Shown in pieces: positions 1 to 12,600 of a stretch of 64,000 nt of DNA; the stretch's first letter is position 1, and each line of letters begins with the position of its first letter. Both the position numbers and the translations under genes were made by a program. The stretch is from Ophthalmolycus amberensis. Taxonomy: Eukaryota; Chordata; Actinopteri; Perciformes; Zoarcidae. The notes under the pieces were generated by a model, which made no database searches, was not told the DNA's origin, and was given only the letters and a program-made list of their open reading frames with translations. The stretch lies in NCBI GenBank assembly GCA_024529925.1, contig JAFEUB010001124.1, forward strand, positions 124,001-188,000, in the 5' to 3' direction.

Positions 1-3000
1 ACTCTCCACATGATAAGCCCTCATAGGGTATTACAGTAAGTAGTACACAGGGATTCCAGACTCTCATAAATCATTATTTTGTTTTTAGTTGCACTTTAGG
101 ACTTCTGGTCCATGTTGACATACAATATAACAGTTGATCACATTTTTTAACTCCATTTTCATCATTTACAGTGGACTATTGTTTTGCAACGCATAATACT
201 TTGACTGGAGATAACTCAGGCATCCATACACTGCTGATGGATTTCAACTATATTGTTCATTTTAGTTTGTTTGGTTTAATTAAATTACTTTGTTGAACTG
301 TATATCTTGCAAGGGAGTCATTGCCACACTCCTCGAGTCAGTTTGCAACACAATATGTGGTTCGAAGAATTAAAACCAAAAAAGAGTTTAAAAACTCTTG
401 TGGATATTGTCAACTACAGTATGTTGCAGATAGACAGTGAGACAAAATACAATGCGAACTGCCATAATGTGTCCATGTAACATACTGCAGTGGTAGGTGT
501 GGGCCAAATCTAGCACCTAAAACAAAAATATTTGTAGGTATTTAACAGGCTTGTGTAATGTCCAATAAACATTTAACAACAAATAAAATCAATGATTGGC
601 TTCTCAAACACTCATAGGTGGCAATATCTTAACTAACAATGCCATGCTGACAAAAACTATCGTATTTTCATTCAAGCATCACTGTTTAGTAAGAGTGGGA
701 GAATTTACATTTGCCCTCGAATACAACCCTAAAACAACTTTTATAGATATGTTTTTGTTCTTTTTCACGACCATTCACAACTCTATTTTTTCAATTGTGC
801 TTAGCTTTGTGGGAGACTAGTGTTCACCAAAGCCCACTCCAAAATCAAAGGTATTTTAGTATGCATGCACACTGAATGCTTTATTATTTCCTTTTCCAGT
901 GTAACACAGTTTAGATTAAAATCCTGCATACTAAGACACGGCTGCAGTGTGCTCCCAGTGGCGCTGTCCATGGTGCTGAATTTGAAGGGCGAGACATCGT
1001 TAAGATGGAGAATAATGATATTATCATGTGGATATTTCAAGAATTCTATTAGATCAGAGATGTGGGTGTATCTGTGAATGCCAAGTTTACAGCATTCTGG
1101 CTATATTTACGGTCAGTTAAAGGTAAGGGAAAAGGGGCAAGTCGGTGACTTAAAATATAGATGTGTTTGAGATTTTAGTGTTAAAAAGCTCAATGCTTTT
1201 GATGCAAGGCAAGGCAAGTTTATTTGTACAGCACATTTCAACAACAAGGTAATTCAAAGTGCTTCACATAAAACCATTAAAAGCATCAAAACATAAGGCA
1301 ACAATAAAGGAGATTTAAAAACAAGAACATTCATTGAAACAATAAAAACAGTGTAAGAAATAAAATACAGCAGTAAAATGCAGAAATGCAGGAAATTGAT
1401 TAATATATTAATTGAATCTTGTTCAATTAAAGGCAGCAGCAACACAACAACATTGTAACCACAATCACATTCCATTAGCAATGTAATATACCGCGTATTG
1501 GCCTTGCAAGGATGCAGCGCCTGAGGCTGTGATTCTTTTCCACTATATCCTTAATTACTTCTGTCATGTCCATACCCTCTTTCTGCCCGATTAGCCCAGC
1601 ACGTGATCCTCTTCTGCTCTACTTTAGGTTTTGCTGTACAGATTCCAAAATATGTCATTCAATTGAATTTTAGTATGCTAGAATAGTTTCCCAGCTATAA
1701 TAAAAAGTGCATAATTTATATCTGTTAACCATGCTTCTTTAAGCATACACTGTTATTTCACCTTTGTATGCAACTCAGCAGAATATAAGTGATGGTCAAT
1801 GCAAAGGAGAGCATTTGAAATGATTTCCAGTTTAGGATTTATATATCCAGCATATTAAAACATTTTCAAGCTGTACTTCAACAAGTTGTAGATTGTTCCT
1901 CCACAGGATAAATGCACACAACTTCTGTTCTGTTCTCTGAGAGAGAGAGGAAGAGGATGTTGTTGCCCCTTTGAACAAGCTTCTGAGGGTTTTCTTTTTT
2001 TGGTGCTTTTGACGACAGTTTTCATGAGCCTGTGAAGCAGCTGACTTGGCAACTGTAGCTTCTCCAGTCCACATGTTGAAATGTCCTTTGACAAGAGACT
2101 GAACCCCGAATTGCTTCCAAAGGCTGTGCCATCAGTGTATGGATGTGTGTGTGAATGGGTAAATGTTGGCATGTAATGTAAGACTAGAAAGGTGCTATAT
2201 AAATGCAAGACCACTTACCATACTTTTTCCGTCCGTGAGAGTGAGTGAGTCATAGGAGAGCGAGAGAAGGGAAGCACCAAAGTGAGTCTCATTCCAGCCA
2301 GTGTGTTCGTTTTTTTTTTTGCTTAATTTACATGAACGTTTCAAAAACATTTTTGCCAAAGCATCAACGTTGCTAAAAGGTATTTGGACAATACACAAAA
2401 ATAGTAACAGTTTAAATAACACATCTTAGATAAAATATGGTGGATAATACGTAAAAAAAAGTGTGTGTGTGAGGGAGAGAGTTTCCTCCACACCCTGCCT
2501 CTGATATGCCTGATGATTGAGTCATTGTCACCACCTATAAAATACAGTAGTGAAAAGTAGTGGACAACTGCACATTATTTGATCAACGGCCCTTCACTTT
2601 AAACTATGACTCTTTAGGTGCCCCATAGGGTCAGTTTTGGACATGTCAGTTTCTACTCGCTACAGGCATACAATCGTTTTTTAAAATAAACTTCCAAAAT
2701 AGGTGTCGTTTTATTTTTTTAGGTTTATACGCAACAAAAAGGAACAGGCGTTAGTTAAGTCCAGAAGTGATGTAACAAAACTACAGTCAAATATGTCAAT
2801 GTTGACTTGGATTCACAAAAGACACGAACAAAATCTCTGGGTGAAAGTCCTGTTTGTTTGATATTATGTAAAAGGTAACTAGCAGGCCCAACTGTCAAAT
2901 GAATCTAGTCGAGTAAAAATAACAATATTTTCCTCTGAATGTGAAACCCCAATTTAAAAATAACTAAATAAGTACTAACCACTTCTTCTTTTGAAATTTC

Positions 3001-3390
3001 TTCATTTTGTGTAACGGAACCTAAGCAATACAGCATCGACAAAAAGAGCAAGAGTTTGATTAGCAGGAAATAGAAAATAGTATGCCGTCGTCTACTCATT
3101 GCAGCTTTGAGTGTAAAAATGCTTTTATTAAATATGACCTTTGTATTAACACTCACATTCACAACTTTGCCTGAGCTCCTGTGATATTATTCATTTGTAG
3201 ATTTCATATTGGACTTGAGTCATTTTCAGGATGTGCAATGGTTCACTGAGGAAAAAAAACTGGTGCTGATTTTAGAATTCAACCCCCAGATGAGTATCTT
3301 ACACAGATGTGGACAGATTATGCAGTTCATCCATATATGCAGTGTGTGTGTGTGTGTGTGTGTGTATTTGTACATGCACATTACTAAATT
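1..3390. other. Gene-poor segment left of gpr83
   Basis: I recognise no coding exon here. Short open frames (for example 801-1040 on the minus strand) lack flanking splice sites and family features. The segment contains the LINE-like tail listed at 1203-1430, an AT-rich stretch and a short TG run near 3340-3365. The exons of the GPR83-like gene that should encode its N terminus and helices 1-3 were looked for and not found, so they probably lie left of the window, or are missing. Confidence 0.5.
1203..1430 (-). repeat. LINE/SINE-type 3' tail, reversed
   Basis: It starts with a repeated GCAAG motif followed by 'tttatttgtacagcacattt' and then A-rich sequence with many AAAA and TAAAA runs. This is the reversed tail of a non-LTR element of a kind widespread in teleosts. 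The exact family cannot be named from memory. Confidence 0.55.
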
Positions 3391-3394
3391 TGCT

Positions 3395-4025
3395 TCTTCC
3401 CCGGAGTCTTTGCGCTTTCTCCCCTAACAGGTTTCCATGGATCGTGGTTATATCTGGACCGTGGTGCTGCCTCCTGCCATGGTCCTGCTGACACCCACTC
3501 TTCTCTATCTCCTTCTGTATGAATTAATATCTCATTAACGCACATTATTGACTTTGCTTCTTCCCCAGGAGTCTTTGTGCTTTCTGGACCCTGGTCCTGC
3601 TGACACCCATGCTACTGTCATTTTTATTATTAGTCACATTAGTATTTCTATTACTGATAACATTACTGGTTTTATTATCATTTCTATACTACTGTATTCA
3701 CTGCTACTGTTATTAGGAGTAGTTGTCATTTTTCCATCATTCTGTTTACTACTCTCATTATATGAATCATTTATATCATATGCATTGAATGTGTTGTGTG
3801 TTATGTTGTTGTTATGACATCTATTGCACTTCTGTCCATCCTGGGAGAGGGATCCCTCCTCTGTTGCTCTCCCTCAGGTTTCTCCCCGTTAAAGGATTTT
3901 TTGGGGGGAGTTTTTCCTGTACTGATGTGAGGGTCCTGGGACAGAGGATGTTGTATGTGTACATATTGTACCAATTTGTGATTTTGTGTGATACAAAATT
4001 AATTGAATTGAATTGAATTGAACTT
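3395..4025 (+). repeat. Degenerate non-LTR retrotransposon 3' end
   Basis: The segment holds the phrase 'tttccatggatcgtgg', a second related block near 3555, and a tail with 'ggtttctccccgttaaagg' that ends in a TTGAA repeat at about 4000-4022. Related sequence recurs at 8255-8458 and 47700-48110 in this window. The TTGAA tail and several copies point to a LINE-type element (Rex1/L2-like by memory). It ends only about 45 bases before the gpr83 exon acceptor. Confidence 0.6.
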
Positions 4026-4067
4026 GAATTATTTGACTTCAATCTGTGTGTGGTGATTTTGTTTCAG

Positions 4068-5324
4068 GTGATTTTGCACCCTTTGAGACCTCGCATGTCC
4101 CCGACACAAGGTGGTGTTTGGGTCGCTGTTATATGGATGATGGCCAGCTGCTTCTCCCTCCCTCATGCAATTTACCAAAAACTCCTGACTTTTGCATACA
4201 GGTAAAATGATACACACTCAAACATTTCAATAAGGAGAGATTCCGTGGAAGTGTGTAACATTTATATATTAGGTTGGCAATAGAGGAAGACTTTGGTGAT
4301 TAGACTCCATCAATGTGAGGCATCTTCAGTGAGTGAAAGACGGTTGAGGATGATTTACGACTTTGACAGAGTAGAAATTTACCCAAAATAAAGGCAAAAA
4401 TGTGTATTGTATAGTATGTCGAATCTTAGTCAAACAAAGTTAATTGAATAAGTCTCATTGAATAAGGTATAATGGGCAATAGGCCTACACTCTCCTGTGA
4501 CCTAATTCTCATCTTGTTCACTAATCTGTCATTCTTGCTTGCTCTGTATGGTAACGCTCCTCCCCAGCAAGGAAAAGGAGCGCAGTTTTTGTGTCCCAGA
4601 CTTCCCAGAGCCATCAGATGTCTACTGGCAGTATATTGACCTCCTGACCTTCATATTACTTTACATGCTGCCACTCCTCATCATCACTGCCTCCTACACC
4701 ACAGTGGCCTGCCGGCTGTGGCGCCACAACACCATCGGTGACACCACAACAGCTCAGCACGCCGCTCAGAGAAAAAAGCGGCGGCGGACATTGGCCATGT
4801 TGCTGCTGGTGGTCGGGGTGTTTGCCGTCTGCTGGTTCCCCCTCAACTGCTATGTGGTGCTGCTGTCCAGCCAGGCCATTCACTCCTCTAACGCCCTGTA
4901 CTTCTGCTTTCACTGGCTGGCTATGAGCGCCACCTGCTACAACCCTTTCATCTACTGCTGTCTGAATCCAGCCTTCCGCAAGGAGCTGAGGCTCCTCTTC
5001 AACATGTGCAGGAGGAAACAGAGGGCGGTGGTCGGGTTGGAGCCAGAGCTCCGCCCCGTTGCTCCTCCTTGTCGCAGGACTGCCTGGCCCGACAACCACG
5101 AGTCTTTGAGGCCAAGGCATGCTTTGTCACACACAGGCCATGCCTCCTCACAGCAGAGTCACAGCTCCTCCAGTCAATCCCAACACCTTAAAGATACGCA
5201 TGTGCTCTTCACGGCCAGACAGGTCCTCACAGGGAAAATTGACATCCTCTCAGTGGAGCCTATCGTGGCTGTGAGCTTACTGGAAACAACTGCCACAATG
5301 CATAATGTTGTTGGAGATTGTTAA
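4068..5324 (+). CDS. gpr83: GPR83-like G-protein-coupled receptor, 3' exons only
   Basis: Two coding exons are visible, 4068-4201 and 4568-5324, joined in frame across a 366-base GT/AG intron. The first begins inside intracellular loop 2 (VILHPLRPRMSP) and covers helix 4. The second covers the extracellular loop with CVPDFPEP, helix 5, helix 6 with the CWFPLNCY motif, helix 7 with NPFIY, and a cytoplasmic tail that keeps the GPR83 block KIDILSVEPIV. GPR83 is a class A peptide receptor of the plasma membrane, related to neuropeptide Y receptors, and expressed in brain and T cells of mammals. The N terminus, helices 1-3 and the DRY motif are not in the window, so this is a partial gene. The tail is longer than the mammalian one, with a Ser/His/Gln-rich stretch. 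I cannot say which teleost gpr83 paralogue this is. Confidence 0.9.
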
Positions 5325-5530
5325 TCCTATTGTATGATGTTGTCATGTTCCAAAAGGGACAGGAAATCTTAAAAACTCAGAGCTTTATTTCTCTGTGGTT
5401 TTAAAGAATGTTGTCTCTTTTCACAATTCTTTTCACTCAATTCAGGACTCAGCTCTTAAATAATTAGCAACAACTGCCGCATTGCTATTTAAATGCACAA
5501 CCCTCCTCAACAAAAGTAGCTTGCTTAGTT

Positions 5531-6563
5531 CAGGGGTTTTCAATTAAAATCCAATGAGGTCCAGTTAGAGAGAATTTCCTCATACAAAGGTCCGGAACAT
5601 CACAATAACTTGTGCTGTGATTTATTGCGCTATGTATTGAAGTAGCCTAGATGTTGTGTTAACGTCTGTATGTAGTCAACAACTGACTGTCAATGAATTA
5701 AATAACAAAGCTTTTGAAAAATGTTACTCTTAAAATAAAGTACTTCATTTTAGAAAAAATAATTTCACTGAATTGACCTGCAGCTTTAAATTCAGTTCAT
5801 TCAGGTGTGAAGTGATGTCACCCCAGAAAACCATGATATTTTATTTTTCTCATCTTCTAAAAAGAGAAATTTGTGTGCAGGGACTTGATCTATGGTTATT
5901 GGAACCACTTGTTCACAGCTAAATTACCTCTCTTTTAACATCATTGTTGGACAGTAAATTAATGTATAAGAATTCTGATCATATTTGGCTCTTAGGTTTA
6001 TTTTCTGTGCCTTCATGTTGGATTTGAGTTGGTATGTTTGCTCAAAAGATTTGTGCTTTGTCTCTTTAGTGTCGCTTCATATCGCCCCCTTTTTTTAATC
6101 GTCACGGTCTCTGAACATGAGACACACTGGTTTTAAACTGCCCGAGGGAAGAATTAACATTTAAGAGTCCATGCTTCGTTAGAGGCTCTGGTCTCTACGG
6201 TCTCTTTGACCACTTTTCTCTTGTTGGAGAACGTCATGTGAAATAACTTCTCTGACTCACGTACTATTTCTCCAACTATTCGCCCCGTCTCTCCCGTGTG
6301 TGTAAATCTCACTCGAGTCGGGATGTTAATCAGAATACACATATTTGATTGGCTGAGTAGCATCACGTGAGATGATTGGTCGCTGTGTTTCCTGTAACGC
6401 TTAACGAGTTCCGTAAAGGCCAGAAAAGCTGCGCCGTTTAAAATAGAAGTGCTCTGTCACAATTCAATAATTCTCAATTATCTTTCGGTTTTAGTTCCGG
6501 GGTCCGGATACAACGGCATCTGGGTCTGGATCTGGACCACGGTCTGCCTATTAGTGACCCCTG
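5531..6563. mobile_element. Non-autonomous hAT-type element with 8-bp TSD
   Basis: The element opens with 'caggggtttt' and closes with 'agtgacccctg', giving short inverted ends of the CAGGGGT type. It is flanked by gcttagtt (5523-5530) and gcctagtt (6564-6571), an 8-base target duplication with one mismatch. No transposase can be read inside. The CAG start and 8-bp duplication are typical of the hAT superfamily. A diverged relative lies at about 9734-10440. Confidence 0.7.
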
Positions 6564-8249
6564 GCCTAGTTTAACAAATTATCATTATTTTCTGTGCACT
6601 TTAATGACTTCTTCTCCATGTGGGTTTGTTGGCTAGCTTTAATTTTGGCTGGTTGAAGTTAAAAATATATATATATATATATACCCGAAAAATATCACAG
6701 CAGTGTACGTGACTCATCTTCCTCATCATAATCTCTGTAGCCTTGTATTTGCTTTAAAAGTACTTTTACAATGAGAGAAAGTTGATAATCCTGAGAGAAA
6801 TTTATGATACAGAATAATTATGACCACTTTAATTTTGGTTCACAAAAGCTTACAAAAAAACAAAGCTTGCTGGCGCATCACAGTGTGCACTTTGAGGTGG
6901 AACATCAGAGCATGCTCACAGTTCATTTAACATTGCTCATTGTAATGCACATGTATCTATATAATCATATGCCTGGAATATGTAACATATGCTCTGACCG
7001 TTTGATAGGCTATTAAATAGCCCACTGTGCTACTTTGGATGCTATAGAATTGGAAGGCAGAATATTTCTTTATGTACCACAGGTACATGACAACAAGGAC
7101 TACAGTCTCTTTGTTGCTGTGAATTTCATTGTTGATTAGCATATCTGTTTAAATGGACAGCAACAATCTCTAGAACCTCCATTCAAAGGGAGAATACAAC
7201 CAAGCAAACTAACAACTTAATGACCTGTACCTTTGTGACTGCCAGCTCTCCAACTGTTACACTTTTCATCTTTTTCATGCCTTCGCAGGTCTGAGTCATG
7301 TTGACACCTTTTGTATAGTGTGTATGTGGTTAGCTTTTTCTGCCAACGAAAGGCAGAAAAGTGGAAGTGTTTTTCCCTGCTGGTGATCTTTGTATGTTAC
7401 TTTTTCTGCTGTCTGCCACAGTCTAATTTTCAAAACCATGGAGAATTTGAATTGGTAAAAACACATTTCCCTTTTGCAAGACAGGTACTGTTCCATCACG
7501 TCACATTACGGATCTAAGAGAACATGAAGTCCAATAAAATCTTAAGGGTTTTCAACCCAAGGACAACCAAAAGGACAACCGTAAATGTACTGCAGATGGT
7601 TTTCAGAACATCTGGAGTAAAAGGGAACTGCAGCATTTAGCTGTGAAGAAAAGCTAATATTTTTCCAAAAATCATATCAGCGGTGTCTTCACATTCAGCG
7701 CATTCTTTGCAGCTCAACAAAATGAAATAGAAATGTGCATTCATCAAACATGTATACAACAAAAAGCACTAATGGCAGTGAAAAATACAGAAAATATTGA
7801 ACAAAAGATATTCTATGTTTAAATGTTTATTTTACCTACATGTGGATGTTTTACGTAAAAGAAAAACTGCTGAAAGTTGTACGACTGAATCTATTGCTTT
7901 ATTTTTGGTTTGTTGTTTGGCAACAGAGGAAATTATCAATATGCCATGTATGTAGATGTCCACAGTTAATGGTTCAGGAATGTGAATACCAGAATATGTT
8001 TTTTTGTGTTTGTGATTTTATTGTTATTGACACCATGACACCCTATCTTATGATACAATACATCAGATTCAAATTAATTCTAAGCATTGGGTTTGACTGT
8101 TCGGACTTAAAATTACTTTTTTCTGGAAACATAAAAAGGCACTGATTGAACTACAACATCTGCTTAGATTCTTAACATACCATTGGGGAAAAAAGAGCAT
8201 TTCCACCACAACCTACCTTCAAAGACAATGGAGAATGGGCATACATATA
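6564..8249. other. Intergenic, no gene recognised
   Basis: AT-rich sequence with a short TA run at 6660-6682. Small open frames, such as 6804-7016 and 7840-8145, carry no recognisable domain or splice context. I see nothing further that can be supported. Confidence 0.5.
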
Positions 8250-8458
8250 ATATGTCTGTCCTGGGAGAGGGCTCTCTCCTAAGAAACTCCTCTTGAGATT
8301 TCCTCCTTGTTTTTTCTCCAGTTAAAGAGTTTTTCCTCATCCGAAGCAAGTGCCAATGGACGAAGGGTGTCATACAATGTTTGATGATTGTAAAGCCCCT
8401 GAGGCAAATTTGTGATGTGTGGTTATTGGATTACAAAATAAAATGTACTTGACTTGAT
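8250..8458 (+). repeat. LINE-like 3' end, second copy
   Basis: It contains 'tgtcctgggagagggctctc' and 'gtaaagcccctgaggcaaat', and ends in an A-rich segment with a short direct repeat. These phrases match the tail of the element at 3395-4025 closely enough to call them the same kind of repeat. Confidence 0.6.
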
Positions 8459-8949
8459 TAACACACCAGATTTCATGAGACATACTGCTGCTCTCCTGAT
8501 AAGAAAAAGCAGAGCAGCAAACACAAAACACAGTACATACAGAATAATAATGGGGAGAGCTGCTGTGTAGAAACCTTCCCATACTTTCATAGCACAAGGC
8601 ATATTTTGCTCTTGATGGTATTCATTTGTTGTCCGAGTGACGGCACAGAAAGTATGACGCTCCAGACAAGCGACCTGTGGGACTAACAAGGTAGCAGACA
8701 GGCTCTTGTGTAGCTGGAGGGAGAGAACACTCTAATCCGATGGGTCGAAGCAGCAGAGAGACCAATATGAACACAGGAATCCATAACTATACGAAAAAAT
8801 AGGTTTGTTTTTCCGTAAACTCCAAAAGAACATCAAGCTTCCATTTATTAATAGCTTGGATTCATCATAGTTGCCATGGTTACGGTTATGGTTATGTGAA
8901 TACCATTCTCGGTTAAACGGGCATTCCTGATAGAATAGAATATAATTTA

Positions 8950-9185
8950 TACTATCTTTATCCCTTTAAGGGGGAAGTTTTTCTCTGCATTTGACCCATC
9001 CCTGTATATAGGGAGCAGTGGGCTGCCAATGACAGGCTCCCGGGGAGCCGGGGGTTCAGTGTATTGCTCAGGTACACTTCGACACGTGACACGTCCCAGT
9101 CGGGGATCGAACCGTTGATCTTCCGGTTCCCAGACGACCTCATAACCCAGTGTGACACAGTGGCCCCCTGATAGTGGTATATATA
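8950..9185 (-). repeat. Common teleost interspersed repeat
   Basis: It includes 'ctgcatttgacccatccctg', a GAGCAGTGGGCTGCC block and 'ggggatcgaaccgttgatct'. This set of phrases, ending in a tRNA-like or low-complexity flank, is familiar from many teleost genomes. I cannot name its family or prove an internal RNA polymerase III promoter. Confidence 0.5.
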
Positions 9186-9733
9186 TAAATAACTTACTTT
9201 TAGTCTAAGGTCTAGAGAAAGCCTTTGGTTCTCCCCCGTCCTGAAGAAGCTGCACTTCTGGGCTCCTGTATTATACGCAGTTTTTGAGCAGATAAAAGTC
9301 TTCTGACCAGCTGTGTCAACAGAATGCCAGTTACAAAACATCACTTAACCAGGAGTTGCATACTAAAGGAGGGATGATGGGACATAAGTACACTGGGTTC
9401 TAGGCATGAGTCATTCTTCATTTGATTAAGCAAGCACTGACCTACAGTATATATGGCCATTATGAAAATGCCACGACTTATTTTTTGAGATTTGAAAATC
9501 ATTGTCGTGACAATCATTGTCGCGATCTTTCCGAACAGGGCTTCGCTAAGTAGTTTATGAATATGAGGTAACAGATGACTACAATCCCTCCTCGGCAGTG
9601 TGGAGGTTGGTTCATGGCTGGGGTCAGCTATACCAACATTCTATGGGTATATCCATGAGTAACACCGAGTGTTTTATTCTTCACAGCCCATGTTGTTGGT
9701 ACACCTCAGGTGTTTCAGAGAAGAACACATAGA

Positions 9734-10440
9734 GCAGAGTGTTCCAATGAAATTTAACAAATTTCCTCATGCAAAGGTCTGGAACATCACAGTCGGTCTA
9801 ATGTGTGCGATGATTTAGTCCCATATACAGTGAAGTAGCTTAAACAGTTGTATCTACGTTCGTTGTAATCAACAGCTGATTATGAAATCAAGAAGTCGAA
9901 GGAATATGTCATGCAAGTAAGGGATGCATTTATAGATTAAATTACATAACAGAAGCGTTTAAGTTCTTTCATCTTATAAAGGTAAAGTACCTAATCTTAG
10001 TAAATTAAGGGAACTGGATCGTCATGCAGCGGTAAAAAGTCAGTGCAATCAGGGTGAAGCAATGTAAATGGAAGTATGTCATTACATCGTATGTTAAAGA
10101 GGATCGTGGGCAGCAACATTATTTGTGGTTATTAAACCATTTGGTTCAGTTCTATTCCTCTCTTTTACATCATAGTTGGGCAGTGAAATCATGTGATAGG
10201 ATTCAGATTATTGGGCTCGTAGCTCTTATCTGTGCCGCTATTATTTTTGGCATGGGTGCGTTTGCTCAAAGGATTTTGCTTGGCGCGTCACCTGGCTGCT
10301 GTGAATAATCATAATGGTCTCGGGACATATGAAACACACTGGGTTAAACTGCATGGGAGGAATGCACTGTTAAGAGTCTGTCCATATTGGTTAAAGCTGC
10401 TTTAAAATGTCCACATTCTGTGTTTTGGAGACTGCCATGT
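9734..10440. mobile_element. Diverged relative of the 5531-6563 element
   Basis: Shared phrases occur in the same order as in 5531-6563: the block 'tttcctcat(g/a)caaaggtc(t/c)ggaacatcac', then a 'tttgctcaaa' block, then a block around 'acacactgg...ttaaactgc', then 'ttaagagtc'. The right end of the older element is not found and is replaced by the region at 10441-11760. No target duplication was recognised. Confidence 0.55.
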
Positions 10441-11760
10441 GTAATGTCGTAACCCGGCCCCCAAGCTATGACAAATACGGAAGGACAAGGCAGGCTGGGA
10501 TTTAAAGGTATTTATGATAACATAGTAAAGAACGACTACCAATGGTGAAGTGTAACGAGAATGCATGCGTGATGAAGCGTGGGGCATGGTCAGCGGAAGT
10601 AAAATACCAAACCGGGCAGCACTGGCAGAGATGAGTTCATGTGCGCAGAAGAGCAATGGCGTAGGGCTGTTATTCCTCAGAGCTTCAGGACCAGATGCTC
10701 TGCATCCAGTAATCTGCCACAACCGCAGTTATTGTGACTCCTTACGGGGACGGATAAGTGGCAATACCATACTTGGACAGTTACACAAAAAGTATAATTA
10801 GCTCCATTCAGGCTCATCCTCCAGGGACGCGCTTTCCTCTCCTGCTCGTTGGGCAGGGCGTCTTCCTTGTCCTAAGATGCACAATCTACCTTGATGACAG
10901 GTGCCGCGCTGACCTGCGTGTCAGGTCACTGGGCGATCACTTGAATGGTGTAACATTCTGCAAACAAGCTGGTGAGGTTCGCTGATTCACTAAAACGTCA
11001 ACACGGATGCAGGCCATCCGTGGGGTTTGGGGGATTCTGTCAAGGCCAGTGGTTTACTAGACACATATGGTAATGCAAGCGCATTAAAGCCTTAAAAATG
11101 TGTACGGCAAGTCATGCGTCATGTTGACGTTGTTTCTGGCAGTTTGGCACGTCATTGAATTTGGCTAATAGCCTTAGCTCATTCATGCAAAATGTTCTTT
11201 ATATTATCTCTAAAGCTACCTCTCGCATGCTATTGTGCATGTGGGTCTTCGCGCAGCACGGTGTAAGGCCAGTACACGCAAGTCTGTTGGACTCACTATT
11301 CTGGTCTAATGGGTACGTGACTTGGCTGGCACCTCATGGCTTAAACACTCCAAATGCGGAGGGGCTTGCACAGTAGCTGTGGCTTGGATAGTTTCTGGGT
11401 TTTGGCTTTTCAAATCCATGCTTAAATTCCTATTATGAAGACCTATTAGTTGCTCTACTATTCTTACCCCAGGTAACGTTCCTTTAGCTGAACGTGGTTA
11501 ACTAGCATTGGGAGGTTATCCTCACTAGAATCAACTAATCACCTCAGCTATACTCAGGGCACTCTTTTAGAATAGGGGTTGCTACTTCGGCGGCTAACCA
11601 AGGCATCTCCGCTACTACCCTACCAAAATTGGGACGATGGTCATCCTCTGCCTTCACATCTTACATTCGCCCCGCTCTCAACACTATCCTCGATAAGCAA
11701 AGATCATTGACGCCTTAAAATCCGGTAAGGATTGCATATAACTGGTGGTGGTGACATGTT
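10441..11760 (+). mobile_element. Relic of a tyrosine-recombinase retrotransposon (Ngaro/DIRS-like)
   Basis: This block is visibly richer in G+C and CpG than the AT-rich DNA on both sides. Its 3' part encodes the C-terminal catalytic core of a tyrosine recombinase (listed separately at 11539-11718). Upstream open frames (10758-10985, 11155-11376) are broken and I recognise no reverse transcriptase motif in them. The left limit is set only by where homology to the hAT relative stops. Confidence 0.5.
11539..11718 (+). pseudogene. Tyrosine recombinase C-terminal fragment
   Basis: The frame reads LYSGHSFRIGVATSAANQG, then TLPKLGRWSSSAFTSYIRP, and stops at 11716-11718. The HSFRIG box holds the conserved His and Arg, and the Tyr of SYIRP is in the place of the catalytic nucleophile. 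The HxxR...Y order and the LGRW block match DIRS1/Ngaro-type recombinases, which integrate circular DNA copies of YR retrotransposons. An in-frame TAA at 11536-11538 and broken frames upstream show that it is a dead fragment. A Crypton-type DNA transposon is a less likely alternative. Confidence 0.7.
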
Positions 11761-12360
11761 CACATCAATTGGTGTATCGTTGGTAGGTCACATTATTAGT
11801 ATTGGCTCATAGCAGGGGATAGCATTATAGATTTTCCATAACCATTAAACTCATCTCTTTTTTGAGGCCAAAACCATAAGTTGTATTGAATGTTGCCATT
11901 TTGTAATGCAGTTTTTTCAAATGAGATACTTCAAAATGTGCATTAAAATTTGAATGGACACACAGTCTTCTGCACACATAATACCTGCTGTCTTATAAGA
12001 CATGCCACAGTATAATAATTGAACTCCCTGGTTTCCATGCGGACTTCCACCATCTAAATCCGAGTGTGTCATCTTTTGGACACATTCTTCCCACCAAATA
12101 ATCATGTGCCTCACCCCTTAACTGGGGTGAAGGTCCAGCTACCTTTTACAATTTGTTTGCTTTTTCAAACCATAAATTACCCATTTCACGAATCCTTAGC
12201 TGAAGTACTGTAACAGGAAAATAAGAAACTAAAGTGGTTGCCTTGATGAAACTGATGGATTTAAACACACTTATTTAACTCAAACGCAACATAAATTTAG
12301 TCTCCATCTGATATTGATAAGCTGTTTTCCTTATTATCAATTCTTGTCTACTGTAAAAAC
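11761..12360. other. Intergenic, no gene recognised
   Basis: The minus-strand open frame 11917-12114 has no recognisable motif. I see no splice-flanked exon or RNA gene. Confidence 0.45.
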
Positions 12361-12367
12361 AGATATA

Positions 12368-12600
12368 TATAAGATAAGATAAGATAAGATAATCCTTTAT
12401 TAGTCCCTCAGTGGGGAAATTACAGGATTACAGCAGCATTGCTCACAAGTAATAAAATAAAAGATAAAAATCAAGTAATATAATAAACTAAACAGTAAAC
12501 AGTAAAACAGTAATAAAATAAGACAGTAAAGAAGAGTATTAAATATACCAGTATATACAGAATATACAGAATAAACTGCCGCGATTATTGTTCAAGTGAA
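12368..12600 (-). repeat. GATAA-start LINE/SINE tail, reversed
   Basis: The sequence begins with four or five copies of GATAA followed by 'tcctttattagtccctcagt' and 'ggggaaattacaggattaca', then an A-rich region of 'cagtaaaca' type words. This is a well-known kind of reversed retroelement tail in percomorph fish. Confidence 0.6.

Noticed and set aside
801..1040. Minus-strand frame beginning MKYPHDNIII as an exon
   Set aside because: Looks partly protein-like but has no splice borders or family I recognise.
4656..5120. 154-codon minus-strand frame
   Set aside because: Antisense shadow of gpr83 helices 5-7; no family resemblance.
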